A stretch of 64,000 nt of DNA from Dillenia suffruticosa (Eukaryota > Streptophyta > Magnoliopsida > Dilleniales > Dilleniaceae), in NCBI GenBank assembly GCA_033439265.1, contig JAVTVX010000020.1:20292001-20356000 (forward strand). The letters are read 5' to 3'. The position numbers and the translations under genes are program-made. Under the pieces are notes generated by a model. The model searched no databases, was not told the DNA's origin, and saw only the letters and a program-made list of their open reading frames with translations. Numbering within the stretch: the stretch's first letter is position 1; each line of letters opens with the position of its first letter. Below are positions 1 through 12,291 of this stretch, one piece after another.

Positions 1-2
1 AC

Positions 3-143
3 CTGCAAGGGAGAGGAATTGTATCAAGGAACAGGTATATTCTTTGTAGAAAAGCATCGGAAATAGTTGATCACCTTCTTCTTCATTGCAATTGGACAAG
101 GGACATTTTCTTTCTTCTCCATATCCCATTGGGTGCCCCTTAA
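3..143 (+). pseudogene. Relic of a LINE reverse-transcriptase zinc-finger (zf-RVT) tail
   Basis: One open frame from base 3 to the stop at 141-143 reads like the zinc-binding tail that follows reverse transcriptase in plant LINE-type elements: a Cys in ILCRKASE followed by the typical VDHLLLHC block and a tryptophan. No reverse transcriptase is visible because the window begins here. It probably sits in an upstream intron of the ATG9 gene. The identification rests on a short motif only, so it is moderate at best. Confidence 0.5.
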
Positions 144-1009
144 TCTGTGCACAATGAACTGTGGGCCTGGAGGATTATGGGAAGGTGTACCACAAAGAAA
201 AAGCACGTACAATTAATCCCTCTCACCATTTTTTTTGTTGGTTTCAAGAGAAAGAGAAAGGTGCCTTCAAGGGGTTGAGAAACCCCCCCTTTTTTATTTT
301 TTCTTCTTCTTGTGAATCTCTTTAAGAGCCCTTAGCTTTTTGGTTCTTGGCTAGGTCTTTTCATCATCTCAGGATGTTACTTTGTTTTTAAACCTGCTCT
401 CCGATTTTTAGGATATACAGTCTTAGGAATTAAATATATATATATTTGCATTCTGTTTTCTATCTGTAAAAGGGGAAAAGCTCCTTTGCCCCTGGTACAT
501 TATGGTTTGGATACGGTTTTACATATTGCTTCAAGTGGCTATAGTCCATGATGCTGCAAAATGAAACACTTCATAAATTCCTTCTAATTATCAAGGATCC
601 TTTTTCTTTTTATCATCCACTTTTTCTGGGCTGTCTTGAGCCTTTCCTTTTGGACTTTTTTTCTTACGTTTTTGGGTTTACAAGGGACAAATGTGGGCCC
701 TAAAAGCAAAAGAAAAGATACAATCGTCATGGGGAAAGAAGGGCCCAAAATTAAGGTCATTGACCTGTCTACAAGGGATCTGCACAGAAAGACTTATAGC
801 TTCATATTTTCAACACTTCTCTCTTAGCAAATTCTCTTTTTTGCAACCTTTTCTCGGATTGTTTCTCATTGTTGTGGTTTTCAGTGTTGTGCATTTTTCT
901 TATTTGGGCTTTTTAAAGTTGTTGAGATATTTCTTGGATTGTGGGACACTGGTCCTTCTGTGCCATTAATTACATATTCTTACGTCCTTAAATTTGTTGA
1001 TGCCTACAG
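144..1009. other. No exon seen; probable ATG9 intron
   Basis: This stretch precedes the first ATG9 exon in the window and ends in a good splice acceptor (CTACAG at 1004-1009). It is T-rich with scattered stops in every frame. The short open frames at 636-969 show no family resemblance and have no splice or codon support. Confidence 0.5.
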
Positions 1010-2366
1010 GTTGAGCATTTGTTTAGGCACCGGATCAACAGCAGTGTTGTACATGCTTCTGATTATCTAAAGCAATTTCCATCTCCTATTATTTCTGTAG
1101 TTGCAAAGTTCATCTCCTTTGTTGCGGGTGGCTTTGCTGCTATACTGATCTTCATTGCTTTGCTGGATGAATCTCTGCTTGAGGGCCATGTAATGCAATT
1201 TAAAATACCAAATCATATAGATTGTTTGTTGAAATATGTGCATTTTGTTTATCTTCATTCTGTCAACTATCTTTCTTATTAGTCTTAAACCTTGCAGTTA
1301 TTTGGGCGTAATTTGTTTTGGTATGCTGCTGTCTTTGGGACAATAACTGCTATTAGCCGGGCTGCCATATCAGATGAGCTTCTGGTCCTTGACCCGGAAG
1401 GGACAATGTCACAGGTGGTCCAACATTCCCACTACATGCCAAAGAGATGGCGTGGCAAAGAAAATACAGAGACGGTTAGGAAGGAGTTTGCTACTCTCTT
1501 TCAGGTAGTCTTGGTTTACTGGGTTTCCTTGGTTTTGTTATATTTGTTTTGATGTCAGTAGCTAATGGACATTGTTTAACTTGGCCTTTTTGATTATATG
1601 ATGTCTATGTTAATCCTATAGTCATCCAGTGATAGCATGATGCACTTGCTGTCCTGTCCATAGTTACCAGATACGTTAAATTTCCAGCGAATTCCATTCC
1701 AAACTGTATGTTCCAGAACGTGGTACTTTTTCCATATGAAATAAAGACAATTTTAAAGGGGAGAGGAAAGGATGGTGGAGAAAATAGCTGTAAAAGGTAC
1801 AAATTTTCCTCGAGTCCTTCAAATTAACTGATTTTGGTTTTAGAGTTCTTGTCGGAAACTTAATCTTGTAGATTGTGATTATCTTCAAAATCAATCAACA
1901 GTAAATCAATTTAACCTCATAATTATTTTGTTATTATCATTGAAATAAAAGCTATGTAGTTGTAATTATCTTTGAAATAAAAGCTAACTAATTGTAATTA
2001 TATTTGAACAAAAAATGGCGGTAGCAGAAATAAAAATACTCAGATGGATGTGTGACAAAATTAGAAAAGATAGAATTAGAAATGAAGAGATTCGTAATAA
2101 GTTGGGAGTTAGTTCAATTGTGGATAAGATGTGAGAGTGTTGTTTGAGATGGTTTGGTCATATGCAAAGAAGACTCAAGGACGCATCGATTAGGAAAATT
2201 GAGAACTTAAATATAGGAGATTTAGTAAAACGTAAGAGTTGACCGCTGAAAACTTGGATACAAGTTATTAGTAAAGATATGATAGTTAAGGCTTTAAACG
2301 AGAAGATGACTTTGGATAGGAATGTGTGGCGTAGAAGAATTTGCACAAATTAAATTAGCATATTTT

Positions 2367-2411
<45 letters not shown>

Positions 2412-5160
2412 TATTCTCTTTTGTATTTATCTTTTTATTTTTATTTTTATTTGTATTTATTTATTTATTTTATTTTATTTTTCTTTTTAATCATAATCTG
2501 TCTCTCAAATTGTCGACCCCAAATTATTAGGTTTAAGTCTCGGTTTGTTGTTGTTGTTGTAATTGTAATTATATTTTCAATTATCTTTAAAATCACTACT
2601 AATTTGTAGAGAATTTCCTTCTGCGTCTTTGTGGAAAAAATTTTGAAAATAGTTCACAATGTCCAACTGTCATATTTATCAGAATTGGGCTTGTGTGCAT
2701 GCATTCAAAACTATGCACCTAGATGGGATATGTACAGCCCATCTCCATTCCTTTTTTTTTTTTGGTTACAAACGTGTTTGGTAAAAGAAAATGGGAGCAT
2801 TGAAACGTATTTGATTTTAGAAAACACTATACACAAATAATACACAATGACCCAGGTATGTTTATTAAACGTAATGGTATGAGAATTAGCATCCTACCAA
2901 AAGCCAACCTTCTTACGTTTTGCGATTGCACTTATGTACATTTGCGTTCCCAAACTTTGTGCCATGTTCCCAGCAATCCTGAATCTGGTAACTATGGTAC
3001 TGTTAGCCCTCTTTTTGCTGTATTTCTGTGGTTGGAGTGTAGTCTAAGCTACAACATCATGTGCTGATTTTTTTTTTTATTACTTTTTTTGGGGTCTGGG
3101 CAGTCTTCCTGCTGGGATTATTGTACAGATTTTGTATCTTGCTAGAATATCAGCTAAGATCATAGTGTTAAGGCTTTCAAGTTATGCTCTTTTTATGTTG
3201 GTATTTTGTCAATATAGTTCTATAGATCCTAACGGTTGTTTCTCTCAAATTCCATTTCTCTTTATCACGTTCTAATGAATGATGCATTAGTTGGCTGTGC
3301 AGCTAAGGTTCCATTTTATCTTCCCCTGATTCATCAATATTGGGGTTCTAGGATGTGTTCTAGATTGGCTGAACTGAAATAGAAAAGCAGGATGCTATAC
3401 AAGAGTTGGTTTTATTTATTTATTTATTTTTTATTTTCCCTTCCTCCCTCGAATCATTGTTGTTTAATTGGCCATGTCTTGATGTAGTACACCGGGATGA
3501 TGCTACTAGAGGAGTTGGCTTCAATATTTGTCACGCCATATCTCCTTATTTTTGTTATCCCCCAGGTAATTTATATTTTCAACTGTAGATTTTATTTTCT
3601 ATTTACAGTTGCTTGTTCTCAGCTAATGTATGCTTGTACTTTACAGCAAGTGGAGGACATTATGCAGTTCATTGCTGATTATACTGTGGAAGTGGAGGGG
3701 GTTGGTCATGTGTGCAGGTTAACATCTTTTTTCATCCTGTTGTGTGTCTTTTTTTGGGGGGAGGGGGTGAGTGTGTATTTTTTGTTCTTTTTTGGGTCAA
3801 AGCCTTGTACTGAGATCCACTTGTGCAAATATTCTTGGTTTGGTCTATTCTCCCTATTGGCATTATAACTGGATGCTGTTCAACTTGCCCAGTTCTAATA
3901 TCTTATATTTTCATTGGCAGCTTCAGCATCTTTGATTTTCAAAATCATGGTAATAGCAATTATGGATCTCCATATAGTGCTCCTCGTGTTCATAGGAGTT
4001 GCCAAGGGAAATTGGAGAAATCAGTCTTGAGGTATGGTAATTGTCTTTTTGCCTTACTTAAGAATAGATAATTGTAGATTTTCAAAAGTACCAATACATG
4101 GACATTTCCCAAGCATCATTTTCATTGAAAATATATTTTTCTTCATTTTGTCAATTCATTACCAGCCAGTCCCTGCTTTCCCAGTCTATATTGTCCTTTT
4201 GGGTTGTTAATATGGAGAAACCAAAGTTTCTAATTTATTAAACACGCTTAAATGTGGTAGTTATCTATAGTTTCAGTGATGGTAAATTAATGTTGCCTGA
4301 AACATATTGGTTTTTAAGGTTGAATGTACTTTCTTCTTGGCAGCTTTCAGAGTTCCTATCCTTTTTGGAAGCCAAATGATGAAGGGAAGCAGTTCCTTTC
4401 AACTATTAGAACTTTCAGGGAGCAGAAATTGCTAGGGCTGGGACCTAGGCATACATATTCCCCTTCTAGACCATGGCAACGGAGCCCAAACTTGAGAAGC
4501 GAGGGTGACAGAGACTACATCTCGATAGACATACCTCAGTTTAGACCTAGGACCAGCTACCATCCCAGTTCTCTGTGGCTGATTGATGGAGATCACATGA
4601 GTCATCCATATCTTCTGGAGTGGTATTATACCTCTCAAACTCAACCAAGATGTGGTAACTTGAGAGATGTTCCAGAAGGATCTTTCGAAGCCACAGAAGA
4701 GCGACCGGGAGAAGTTTGGAGACCATTAAACTATAAACCAAATGAAGGAAAGCCAGAAGAAAATTGGGGTGGTTTTGAGGAGCGATCCCAGAGTAATCTA
4801 GAAGCTTCAACTTCAACTCCTTTTTTCAGGGAAAGTGTATTTCAGCATCAAGACACGGGCCCTCCTACATTTACAATGAGAAGCCACTGGTGGGCACGGC
4901 ATAGACCTCATGGGGCAGATGGACAAACAAGCTTTCTGGAGCCTCCTGACTTCAATCGCCAGACATCAAATGATCATTATGATTATTTTTCTGATGGAAG
5001 CTTACAAGAGCAAGAGCTAGATTGGAAGAACTCTTGCAAATTATCTCGCACAATTTGCAAGGATGACTTGGAGCCTGAAGGTGAATTTAATCTTCCTTTT
5101 GACGATATATACACAAGATCTCCGGAAATCAATACAGGGACTAGAGTCTTCAATCTTTGA
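1010..5160 (+). CDS. ATG9: Autophagy-related protein 9 (ATG9), 3' part, six exons
   Basis: ATG9 is the multispanning membrane protein and lipid scramblase that seeds autophagosome membranes. Exons read 1010-1189, 1298-1504, 3488-3565, 3647-3717, 3921-4031 and 4344-5160; every junction has GT-AG ends and phases agree. The product covers about 487 residues out of roughly 860 usual for plants. Diagnostic blocks are VEHLFRHRINSS, HYMPKRWRGKENTETVR, GMMLLEELASIF, DYTVEVEGVGHVC and FQNHGNSNYGSP, with hydrophobic segments in the first, second and third exons. The last exon encodes the long polar C-terminal tail ending near PFDDIYTRSPE. The N-terminal half lies upstream of the window. I saw no stops or frameshifts, so the visible part looks intact. 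The 2-kb second intron contains a LINE relic. Confidence 0.93.
2015..2560 (+). mobile_element. 3' end of an RTE-type LINE inside an ATG9 intron
   Basis: A single frame from 2015 to the stop at 2351-2353 resembles the C-terminal end of plant RTE-clade reverse-transcriptase proteins: LRWMCDKIRKDRIRNEEIR, LRWFGHMQRR and, at the end, MTLDRNVWRRRI. Two in-frame stops show it is dead. After an AT microsatellite the sequence ends in GGTTTGTTGTTGTTGTTG (to 2560), the short TTG tail that such elements carry in place of poly(A). The copy is truncated at its 5' end and lies in the sense direction of ATG9. Confidence 0.72.
2369..2408. repeat. AT dinucleotide microsatellite
   Basis: About twenty AT units follow the coding end of the LINE relic, inside the ATG9 intron. 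Confidence 0.95.
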
Positions 5161-5513
5161 GTAATTGGATTGGTTGCACTTGCACATATTATTCACCTCC
5201 CACTGTCAATATGGAATACTTGTTGGGTTTCTGTATCTGGTTCTAGTTCTGCTGATTAGGAAGGAAGCCCTACATTCTTTGATGTAAATAATGTGGTCAC
5301 AAGGTTAGATTTGTGAAGAGATATTGACTTGATTTATGCTGGTGGCCTAAATTATAAAGAGTCACCTAAAGCCGCCTATCAAAATGTAAACAGAACAAAA
5401 ATGGGGGGAAAAAATCCATTGATCAATTAGATTTTTATTTGTCTAATTTGTGGTTGTTACTTGATGTTGGCATGGTTGATGAATTACAGATAAGCTTATC
5501 TGGTTTTCAGAGG
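5161..5513 (+). other. ATG9 3' untranslated region and flank
   Basis: The stretch follows the ATG9 stop and holds no open frame of note. No polyadenylation site can be chosen with confidence. Confidence 0.5.
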
Positions 5514-5770
5514 AATGAAAGCCCGTATGCAACTAGGCAAAGCACGCTTGAACCGTGAGATTGATATCCATCAGCTGCAAGCTTGAAGAAATTGAAAGGG
5601 CTTTGAAGCTCATTTTTTTTTTTTTGGGTGAGATTTGAAGCTCATTAAATCTAGAATAGCATGTAGGGAGTCTCTTAAGTCTGATCCTAGGCCTGTTGAT
5701 GCATTCAAGGAAACGCCATGGCAAATGCATCACGAAAGCAATACAGCCCCCACCAGAGAGTACCTATAAT
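5514..5770 (+). pseudogene. Unidentified coding relic with micro-insertion
   Basis: Directly after a CAG acceptor-like site, a frame begins GMKARMQLGKARLNREIDIH. After one frameshift near 5580 and a short insertion at 5615-5633 it continues as LEEIERALKLIKSRI, then SLKSDPRPVDAFKETPWQ, and stops at about 5770. The amphipathic, charged composition and the recoverable frame suggest a former C-terminal exon. I do not recognise the family. It could also be an old untranslated exon of ATG9 that is open by chance. Confidence 0.35.
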
Positions 5771-6018
5771 TTTTCACAAAATGCAAAATGCCTCCACAAA
5801 GCCAACATCCAAGGATAATGACTATCCCATGTATGGAAGAAGAAAAAGACCATAATCCCAGGAGCTCCGTACTAGCGCAGGGTCGGAAATATCGGCCGGG
5901 CGAACTACCCGGATCATGTGGTAGATATGGCAATAGTTTGGAATTAAATCGAATGATTATAGTTTGGCAAGGGAAAAAATTGAAACAAATATAAGTGTTG
6001 ATTCCAATTTCAAAATTA

Positions 6019-6049
<31 letters not shown>

Positions 6050-6258
6050 TCAATATTATGTATCAAGAGAAAAGATAAAAACAATACAAATTTTATTTCA
6101 AAATTTTGTTTAAACTATATAAAAAATAAATAAAATTTTACATTCTTCATTTTATTCTGAAATAAAGTCTTAAAATTAAATAGAAATAAGAATTTAAATT
6201 TGAGAGAAGAAAATAAAATAAGAAAAACGGGTTTAAAATTAATTTTTATGGTTGCTTA
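5771..6258. other. AT-rich intergenic stretch
   Basis: It contains an AT microsatellite near 6018-6040 and long A/T runs. I see no gene. Confidence 0.6.
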
Positions 6259-6715
6259 ATGATTAGACTCTACATTTCGATTTTATGTTTTTTTTTTTTT
6301 ATCAGAATTTTAGTTTCAAGGAGGATGGGAACCAAACAGGTGACCGTCGAGTTTTACACCATTTTGCGTTTGGTTTTGGTTCTGGTTCGGATGCAAACCA
6401 GAGGTCACGTCTTCCATGCGGGCCCCAAGACCAACCTATCAAAACGAAGCGTTCTAGTTCCGCGGTGTTTTAGTAATAAACGACAGGATAAGGTCAACTT
6501 TGGTAAACGACGTTGTTTTCTATTTTTCACATTCTTTTATAAGACAAACGCATCGTTTTTCTTCTCCCTCACAAATGTCCGCGACGCGAAGCAACGCTCA
6601 CAAAATCTTTCTCTAGGGTTTTGCCAAGGATTTACATCTTCCTCAGAACCCCAAACCCTCCCTCCCTCCCTCCATCCCTCTCTCTCCCCATTTCTCTCTC
6701 TGTCTCTCCTCAATC
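6259..6715 (+). promoter_or_regulatory. Upstream region and pyrimidine-rich leader of the TPR gene
   Basis: The last 60 bases before the ATG at 6716 are CT-rich (CCTCCCTCCCTCC, then CTCTCTC runs), which is common in plant 5' leaders. No clear TATA box was found. Confidence 0.45.
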
Positions 6716-9700
6716 ATGAGAAGGGCTTCATCAAAATTCCTCTTACACCTCACCAAATTCAAAAATCTCCAAACTCATACTCTTTCTGGTAACTTAATCC
6801 CATTCATTTCTTCATCCTCATTCGCAAAACATGAGAATCTCTTCTCAACATCAACCTTATCAGAACCCCATTTCAAATCCTGCAGGAAGACCCAAGCTCT
6901 ATATCACTCAATCCCCAAAACCCATCAATTCCAACACACTTTATCTGATTCCCAACCTCAATTGTCCTCCAGACAGAGAAAAATCAAGGAAAAATCACAA
7001 CTGGAGGAAGCTTTTGAGTCTGCTGACACAAAAGAGGATATGCTGGTAGCATTTGAACAAATGGAGGCTGCTTTTGATGAGCAAGAGCTTGGGTTGGCTT
7101 GCTTGAAAGTTGGGCTCAAATTAGACCAAGAAGGTGAGGACCCAGAAAAGTGCTTAACTTTTGCTACCAGAGCTTTGAAAGTTTTAGATAAAAGTGCTAG
7201 TGCTTCATTACCTGTTGCTATGACTTTACAATTAATGGGGTCCGCTTGTTATAGCTTGAAAAGGTTTAATGATAGTTTGGGCTACCTTAATAGGGCTAAT
7301 AGGATTTTGGGTAAGTTAGAAGCAGAGGGATTTGGCAAGGAAGATATTATGCCGGTTCTTCATGCTGTTCAACTTGAGTTGGCAAATGTGAAGACGGCAA
7401 TGGGTAGGAGAGAGGAGGCTTTGGGTAATCTTAGGAAATGTTTGGAGATTAAGGAAATGACTTTGGATAGGAATAGTAAAGAGATTGGGGATGGTAATCG
7501 GGATTTGGCAGAGGCCTATGTTGCAGTTTTGAACTTTAAGGAGGCGTTGCCATATTGTTTCAAGGCATTGGAGATACATAAGGAGCAGCTAGGGAATAAT
7601 TCGGTCGAGGTTGCACATGATAGACGTCTTTTAGGTGTGATTTATAGTGGGATGGAAGAACATAAGAAGGCATTGGAGCAGAATGAGTTGTCGCAAAAAG
7701 TGTTAAAGAATTGGGGTCTTAGTTCGGATTTACTTAATGCAGAAATTGATTCTGCTAACATGCAGATTGCACTGGGGAAGTATGATGAGGCTATAAATAT
7801 TCTGAAGGGTGTGGTTCAGCAGACTGACAAGGATAGCGAGACTCGTGCAATGGTTTTCATTTCAATGGCGAAAGCCCTTTGTAGTCAGGACAAGTTTGCA
7901 GATTCAAAGAGGTGTCTTGAAATTGCCACTGGAATTCTTGAGAAAAAAGAAACAGTTTCCCCAGCTGAGGTTGCTGAGGCATACATGGAAATATCAATGC
8001 AATATGAGACCATGAATGAATTCGAAATTGCAATATCATTGTTAAAAAGAGCATTAGCGATGGCTGAGAGGCTTCCCCAAGAGCAACACTCTGAAGGAAG
8101 TGCTTCTGCAAGAATTGGATGGTTACTTTTGCTAACAGGTAAGGTGCAGCAGGCTATTCCTTATTTGGAGAGTGCTGCAGAAAGATTGAAAGAAAGCTTT
8201 GGTCCAAAGCATTATGGAGTGGGGTATATTTATAACAATTTGGGTGCTGCTTATTTGGAACTAGACAGACCTCAATCGGCTGCACAGATGTTTGCAATGG
8301 CAAAGGACATCATGGATGTCTCTCTAGGCCCTCATCATGCTGATGCGATTGAGGCGTGTCAAAACCTATCAAAATCATATGCCCAAATGAAGAGGTAAAT
8401 TCTTTTTCAGTGGTTTCTTGTTTAATTTTTCTAATTTTTATATAATTTTTTTTTAAATTTTATAATTTTATAATTTTATAATTTTTTTATAATTATTATT
8501 ATTATTATATATATTTTTTAAGCACAGAATGCATTAACTAAACTGTAAGGCCTTCTGATTTCCCAGCTTAATGATTTTCTTTACTTTTACTTGAATAAAT
8601 CTGCATTCTATATATGGATGCTCAAATCTTTTGGTGTTAAAATTTCCAGCATAACCATTTTTAGTATGGTTGCCGTCGGGATAGTATCCTGAAAATCAGC
8701 GCTTATCGTTTAAAATATTTGCTATCATGTAAATCCAAGTCTGGCTTTTGTTTGCTGAAGCCATATCACATTTTTGTGATATAAATACCTCTAGTCAAAT
8801 ACTATTTTGAGATTTCAAAAAAGGAAAAAAAAATGGTAAAGTAATCCTCTGAATAGAATTAGGAACCTACAGTGACCTCTTCTTTTGTACCTATTAACTT
8901 CCAATAATAACATTCACTTGTTACTTTCATCGATTTCTCTATTTTTCTTGTCTGCCAAAATTATTGTTGGTAGAATTATTAGGATTCAGTTGGTATGCTT
9001 TGATTAGTATTTCTGGGGGGCATAGTGTCAAGTCTTCTTTCATACCTGTTCAGTTTATAGAGATTATGGACCACTATAAAGCATGAATGTAGACTTATTG
9101 TGCTTCTGCAATTGTATGTTTGTCTCTTGTTTTGTCCATTGAGGCTCATTAAAATACTCTCGGACCAGTAAAAGTTGTGAATGCATGTTTTTTCCATCAA
9201 AAAAAGAAAGAAAGAAAGTTGTGTATGAATGTTGATTATATCATTTGGGAGATTTTCATAACTAATGATATTTAATATTCTTTACTAGATGTCCAAAGAT
9301 AAAAATGCTTGTGTAATGTGCATCAATGATGCTCAATGGCTGTTATTCTTTATTTGTCATTAAATGCTGGACAACGCTTTCAGCACCTTGTGTACATACA
9401 AATATTCCGAATCCCATAAGAGCTACCATTGCTAAATGAAAATTGTTCTGTCCCTATTTACACAACCTGGATTAAAGTCCTCTGTTCTCTACAAGCAGGG
9501 TAGTTTGAACATGGCAGAAATTGGATTACATTTGGAAACAATGGAATTGTACAAGTGCAATGTTGAATCTACATCTAACTGATCTAATGCAATGTTTTTG
9601 CTCGTGGTATCTTTCCTTGTGTCTGTCTCATGTAGAAGTTAATTAATTTTTGGCTTTCCAACCTTTTCAGTATAAAGGTAATGTGCTTTTTTTTTAAGAG

Positions 9701-11154
9701 GACAAATAAGAAAAATAAAAAAGATTAGTGTGATGCATTCTAGCTTAGACAGGATAATATTAACAATGAAGATGAATAAAAAATGACAGTAGGGTCGGCA
9801 GATGCTAACCTGGAGTGAGTAGCCAAATAGTGATTTAGTTACCTGTTGCTAACAAGGGATCTTTTGAAGTCTTATGTTATAACCTAAACATGCACCAATA
9901 TATATATCTAGTTCTGATGCTATGATATACCTAGAAATAATCTCAACTTTGGACACAAACTTGTACGAGATTGAAGACACACATAATACATTGTCTCAGT
10001 CACGTCCACATTACTTACCATGTTAATTTTAGCCAGATGCATTGAAGACATTTCTTGATGCTTTAAAATTGCTCGATGGATACACTGTTCAATATTTATA
10101 TGGCTATAAACTTAATACCGGTTTATATAGATTTCAAAACAATGCTTCAATGCATAGTATGATGGTATAACAAGGTTTATCAATATTATAGTGACTTAAA
10201 ATTCATGCAATATAATTTGATCAATTTATTTGATCCTTCTTAGTTGATTTTCTTGTAGCTTATATTTTAAAATGCCTGATGTTTAAAATAATGATGTTCT
10301 ATATGGCTGGGATGAGGCTTTTGCTCTCAGTTAAAATACATCGTGCTCATTTAGAAGATGCCTCTTAATAATTGTATGCAATCTACTTCATTTCATCACC
10401 AAATGTCAAAAGAAAATTGTCCATATTGTTTGTCATTTTTTATGCCAGGCATCTGTTTTTGCATGCTTAACTACACCTTTGCACTGCTTTGTATTCCAGT
10501 TGCTTCTTTTGAGAAACCTTGTCTAAATTGTCATTTGGAGGTTATTTTTCTTCTCACCATGATACAGATTTCCTGCTTTACTGAGGGTTTTTTTTTTTTT
10601 TTTTTTTTCATTTGCCATGCATTCGGAAACATTTTTTTTAATCCATACTGCAAGATAAAATGAGTCTCCAACTAATTCTGAATTTGGAGTAGATTTTTAG
10701 CCGGTGTCTGTAACTTCTTTTGTCAGAGAAATGAACTTCTTTCGTAGACACTTGCCATTGGGGTTGATATGCAAGTAAAAACCCGGGAAAGCATTTATTC
10801 ATCATTGTCAATCTGAAGAATGAAAATCTCTTCTAAATCTTGGTTGTTGTGCATTGCAGTTACACACTTGCAATTGAGTTTCAGCAGCGGGCAATAGATG
10901 GTTGGGAAAGCCATGGGCCTGGCGGGAAAGATGAATTAAAAGAAGCTATCAGAATTCTTGAAGAACTAAAGCAGAAAGCTCGTGATGCAGCCATTAATGA
11001 GTTTGCCTCAGAAGCTTTGCCACTGTTCTACAACAGTGAACAGGAGTCTTCAGGAGCCTTGCAACATGACATGCCCCGCAATAGTAAATCACCATCTTCA
11101 AGAAGCTTGCAAGGTGATATTCAAGTTAGTCAAAGGCAGCCGGGCAAAATTTAA
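6716..11154 (+). CDS. TPR protein, kinesin-light-chain-like, two exons
   Basis: The protein is a TPR helical-repeat scaffold of the plant kinesin-light-chain-like type (similar in layout to Arabidopsis At5g53080, recalled from memory). Exon 1 is 6716-8394 and exon 2 is 10860-11154, giving 657 residues. The first 60 residues are rich in Arg, Ser and hydrophobics without acids, which suggests an organelle presequence. TPR units fill about residues 110-600, for example GNRDLAEAYVAVLNFKEALP and YIYNNLGAAYLELDRPQSAA. Read alone, exon 1 runs into a stop only because its donor AG|GTAAAT contains TAA; the frame resumes in exon 2 as SYTLAIEFQQRAIDGWESHG, which continues the last repeat. The start is the first ATG after the CT-rich leader. 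The binding partner is unknown. Confidence 0.85.
8395..10859 (+). other. 2.5-kb intron of the TPR gene
   Basis: It starts GTAAAT and ends TTGCAG. It is AT-rich with poly-T runs (for example 10588-10609). I found no gene or transposon end in it. Confidence 0.7.
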
Positions 11155-11826
11155 CAGCTTTCAAGAAAAAATATTTTACACAATTGTCTTATGCTACATT
11201 TTATATTGCATCAACTTTACACTTTGGTATATCTTCTGAACCTGCCATTCTGCTACTATTGGCTGTACCTGTTTAAGGGATCCCAGAGCAGTGTATTTTG
11301 ATCCCAAGGTGTTGTACATGGCAGTTTTGAACCTGAGAATCCAGGCAATAGTGGTTTTTCTTCCCCTTGCTTTGTCCCTTGTTGGGTTTTTTGTTCATAT
11401 TTTCTTCTGGAGAGCGCTTGAAATTCATTATTGGTTGAGTTTTGTCTCATAATGACCTTTTAGTAGAGAATACTTGCTCAGTGTCGTACCAAACTAGAAA
11501 AAAACGTGAGTGGAGAAACAGTGTTTTGTAATACAGATTTCTACATGCCGCTACCCCATGAATGTAGTTGACGATATCCAGGTTTCTGCCTTAGATGACC
11601 ATGTGCAGCTAACCTACTTGTGGTGCTATCGTTCCGTCCAAGCGTGTGAAAATAAAGTTGCTTGCTACAATCAGAGATATCGAAAAACCATCATTCCTTG
11701 TTCTCTCGTGGATATTAGAATTATTGCCAGAGAGAAAAGATAAAAGGTCATTATTTCTGAGTGACTGCTCTTATTACTCGCCACAGGGTTATTCATAATT
11801 AGCAAACCAAAAGGGTCCCTCGGTTC

Positions 11827-11864
<38 letters not shown>

Positions 11865-12291
11865 GTGTGTGTAGAGAGAAGAGAAATAAAAGAAAACAAT
11901 CATTTTCATTCATGAAGAGCATGATATTTCAAAACAGAATAGTGTTATTTAGCTGATAGTGGTTCAAGCAATGATTCTTATTCTCCATGCCTACATTTCA
12001 GCAATAAACTCATTTGACTAACTCTCGTTAAGTGTAATGATGTCACTCCAAAAATCATCATTTACATGAATTCTTCTCATTCTGTTCCATCCCAACTCCT
12101 AACTTGCATCTTCATGAAAACCAATTTTTCAAGAAAGAAAGAGAAAAATCAACGGCTGCAATCACAAATTCCCTCCATTTAACTTCTTAAAATAAAAAAA
12201 GGACAAAGCCCCAAAAAAAAAAAAAAAAAACCCTCCGTTTAAGCAAAGAAGAATTTAATGAAACAAGAACAACAAGAACAAGAAAATAAAA
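11155..12291. other. Convergent 3' flanks of the TPR and ATL genes
   Basis: The two genes point towards each other here. The stretch holds a TC microsatellite at 11832-11862 and an A run near 12212. No coding frame is supported. Confidence 0.6.
11832..11862. repeat. TC microsatellite
   Basis: About fifteen TC units between the convergent TPR and ATL genes. Confidence 0.95.

Noticed and set aside
2322..2609. Frame with repeated Ile-Tyr in the ATG9 intron
   Set aside because: It is the translation of the AT microsatellite and the T-rich tail of the LINE relic.
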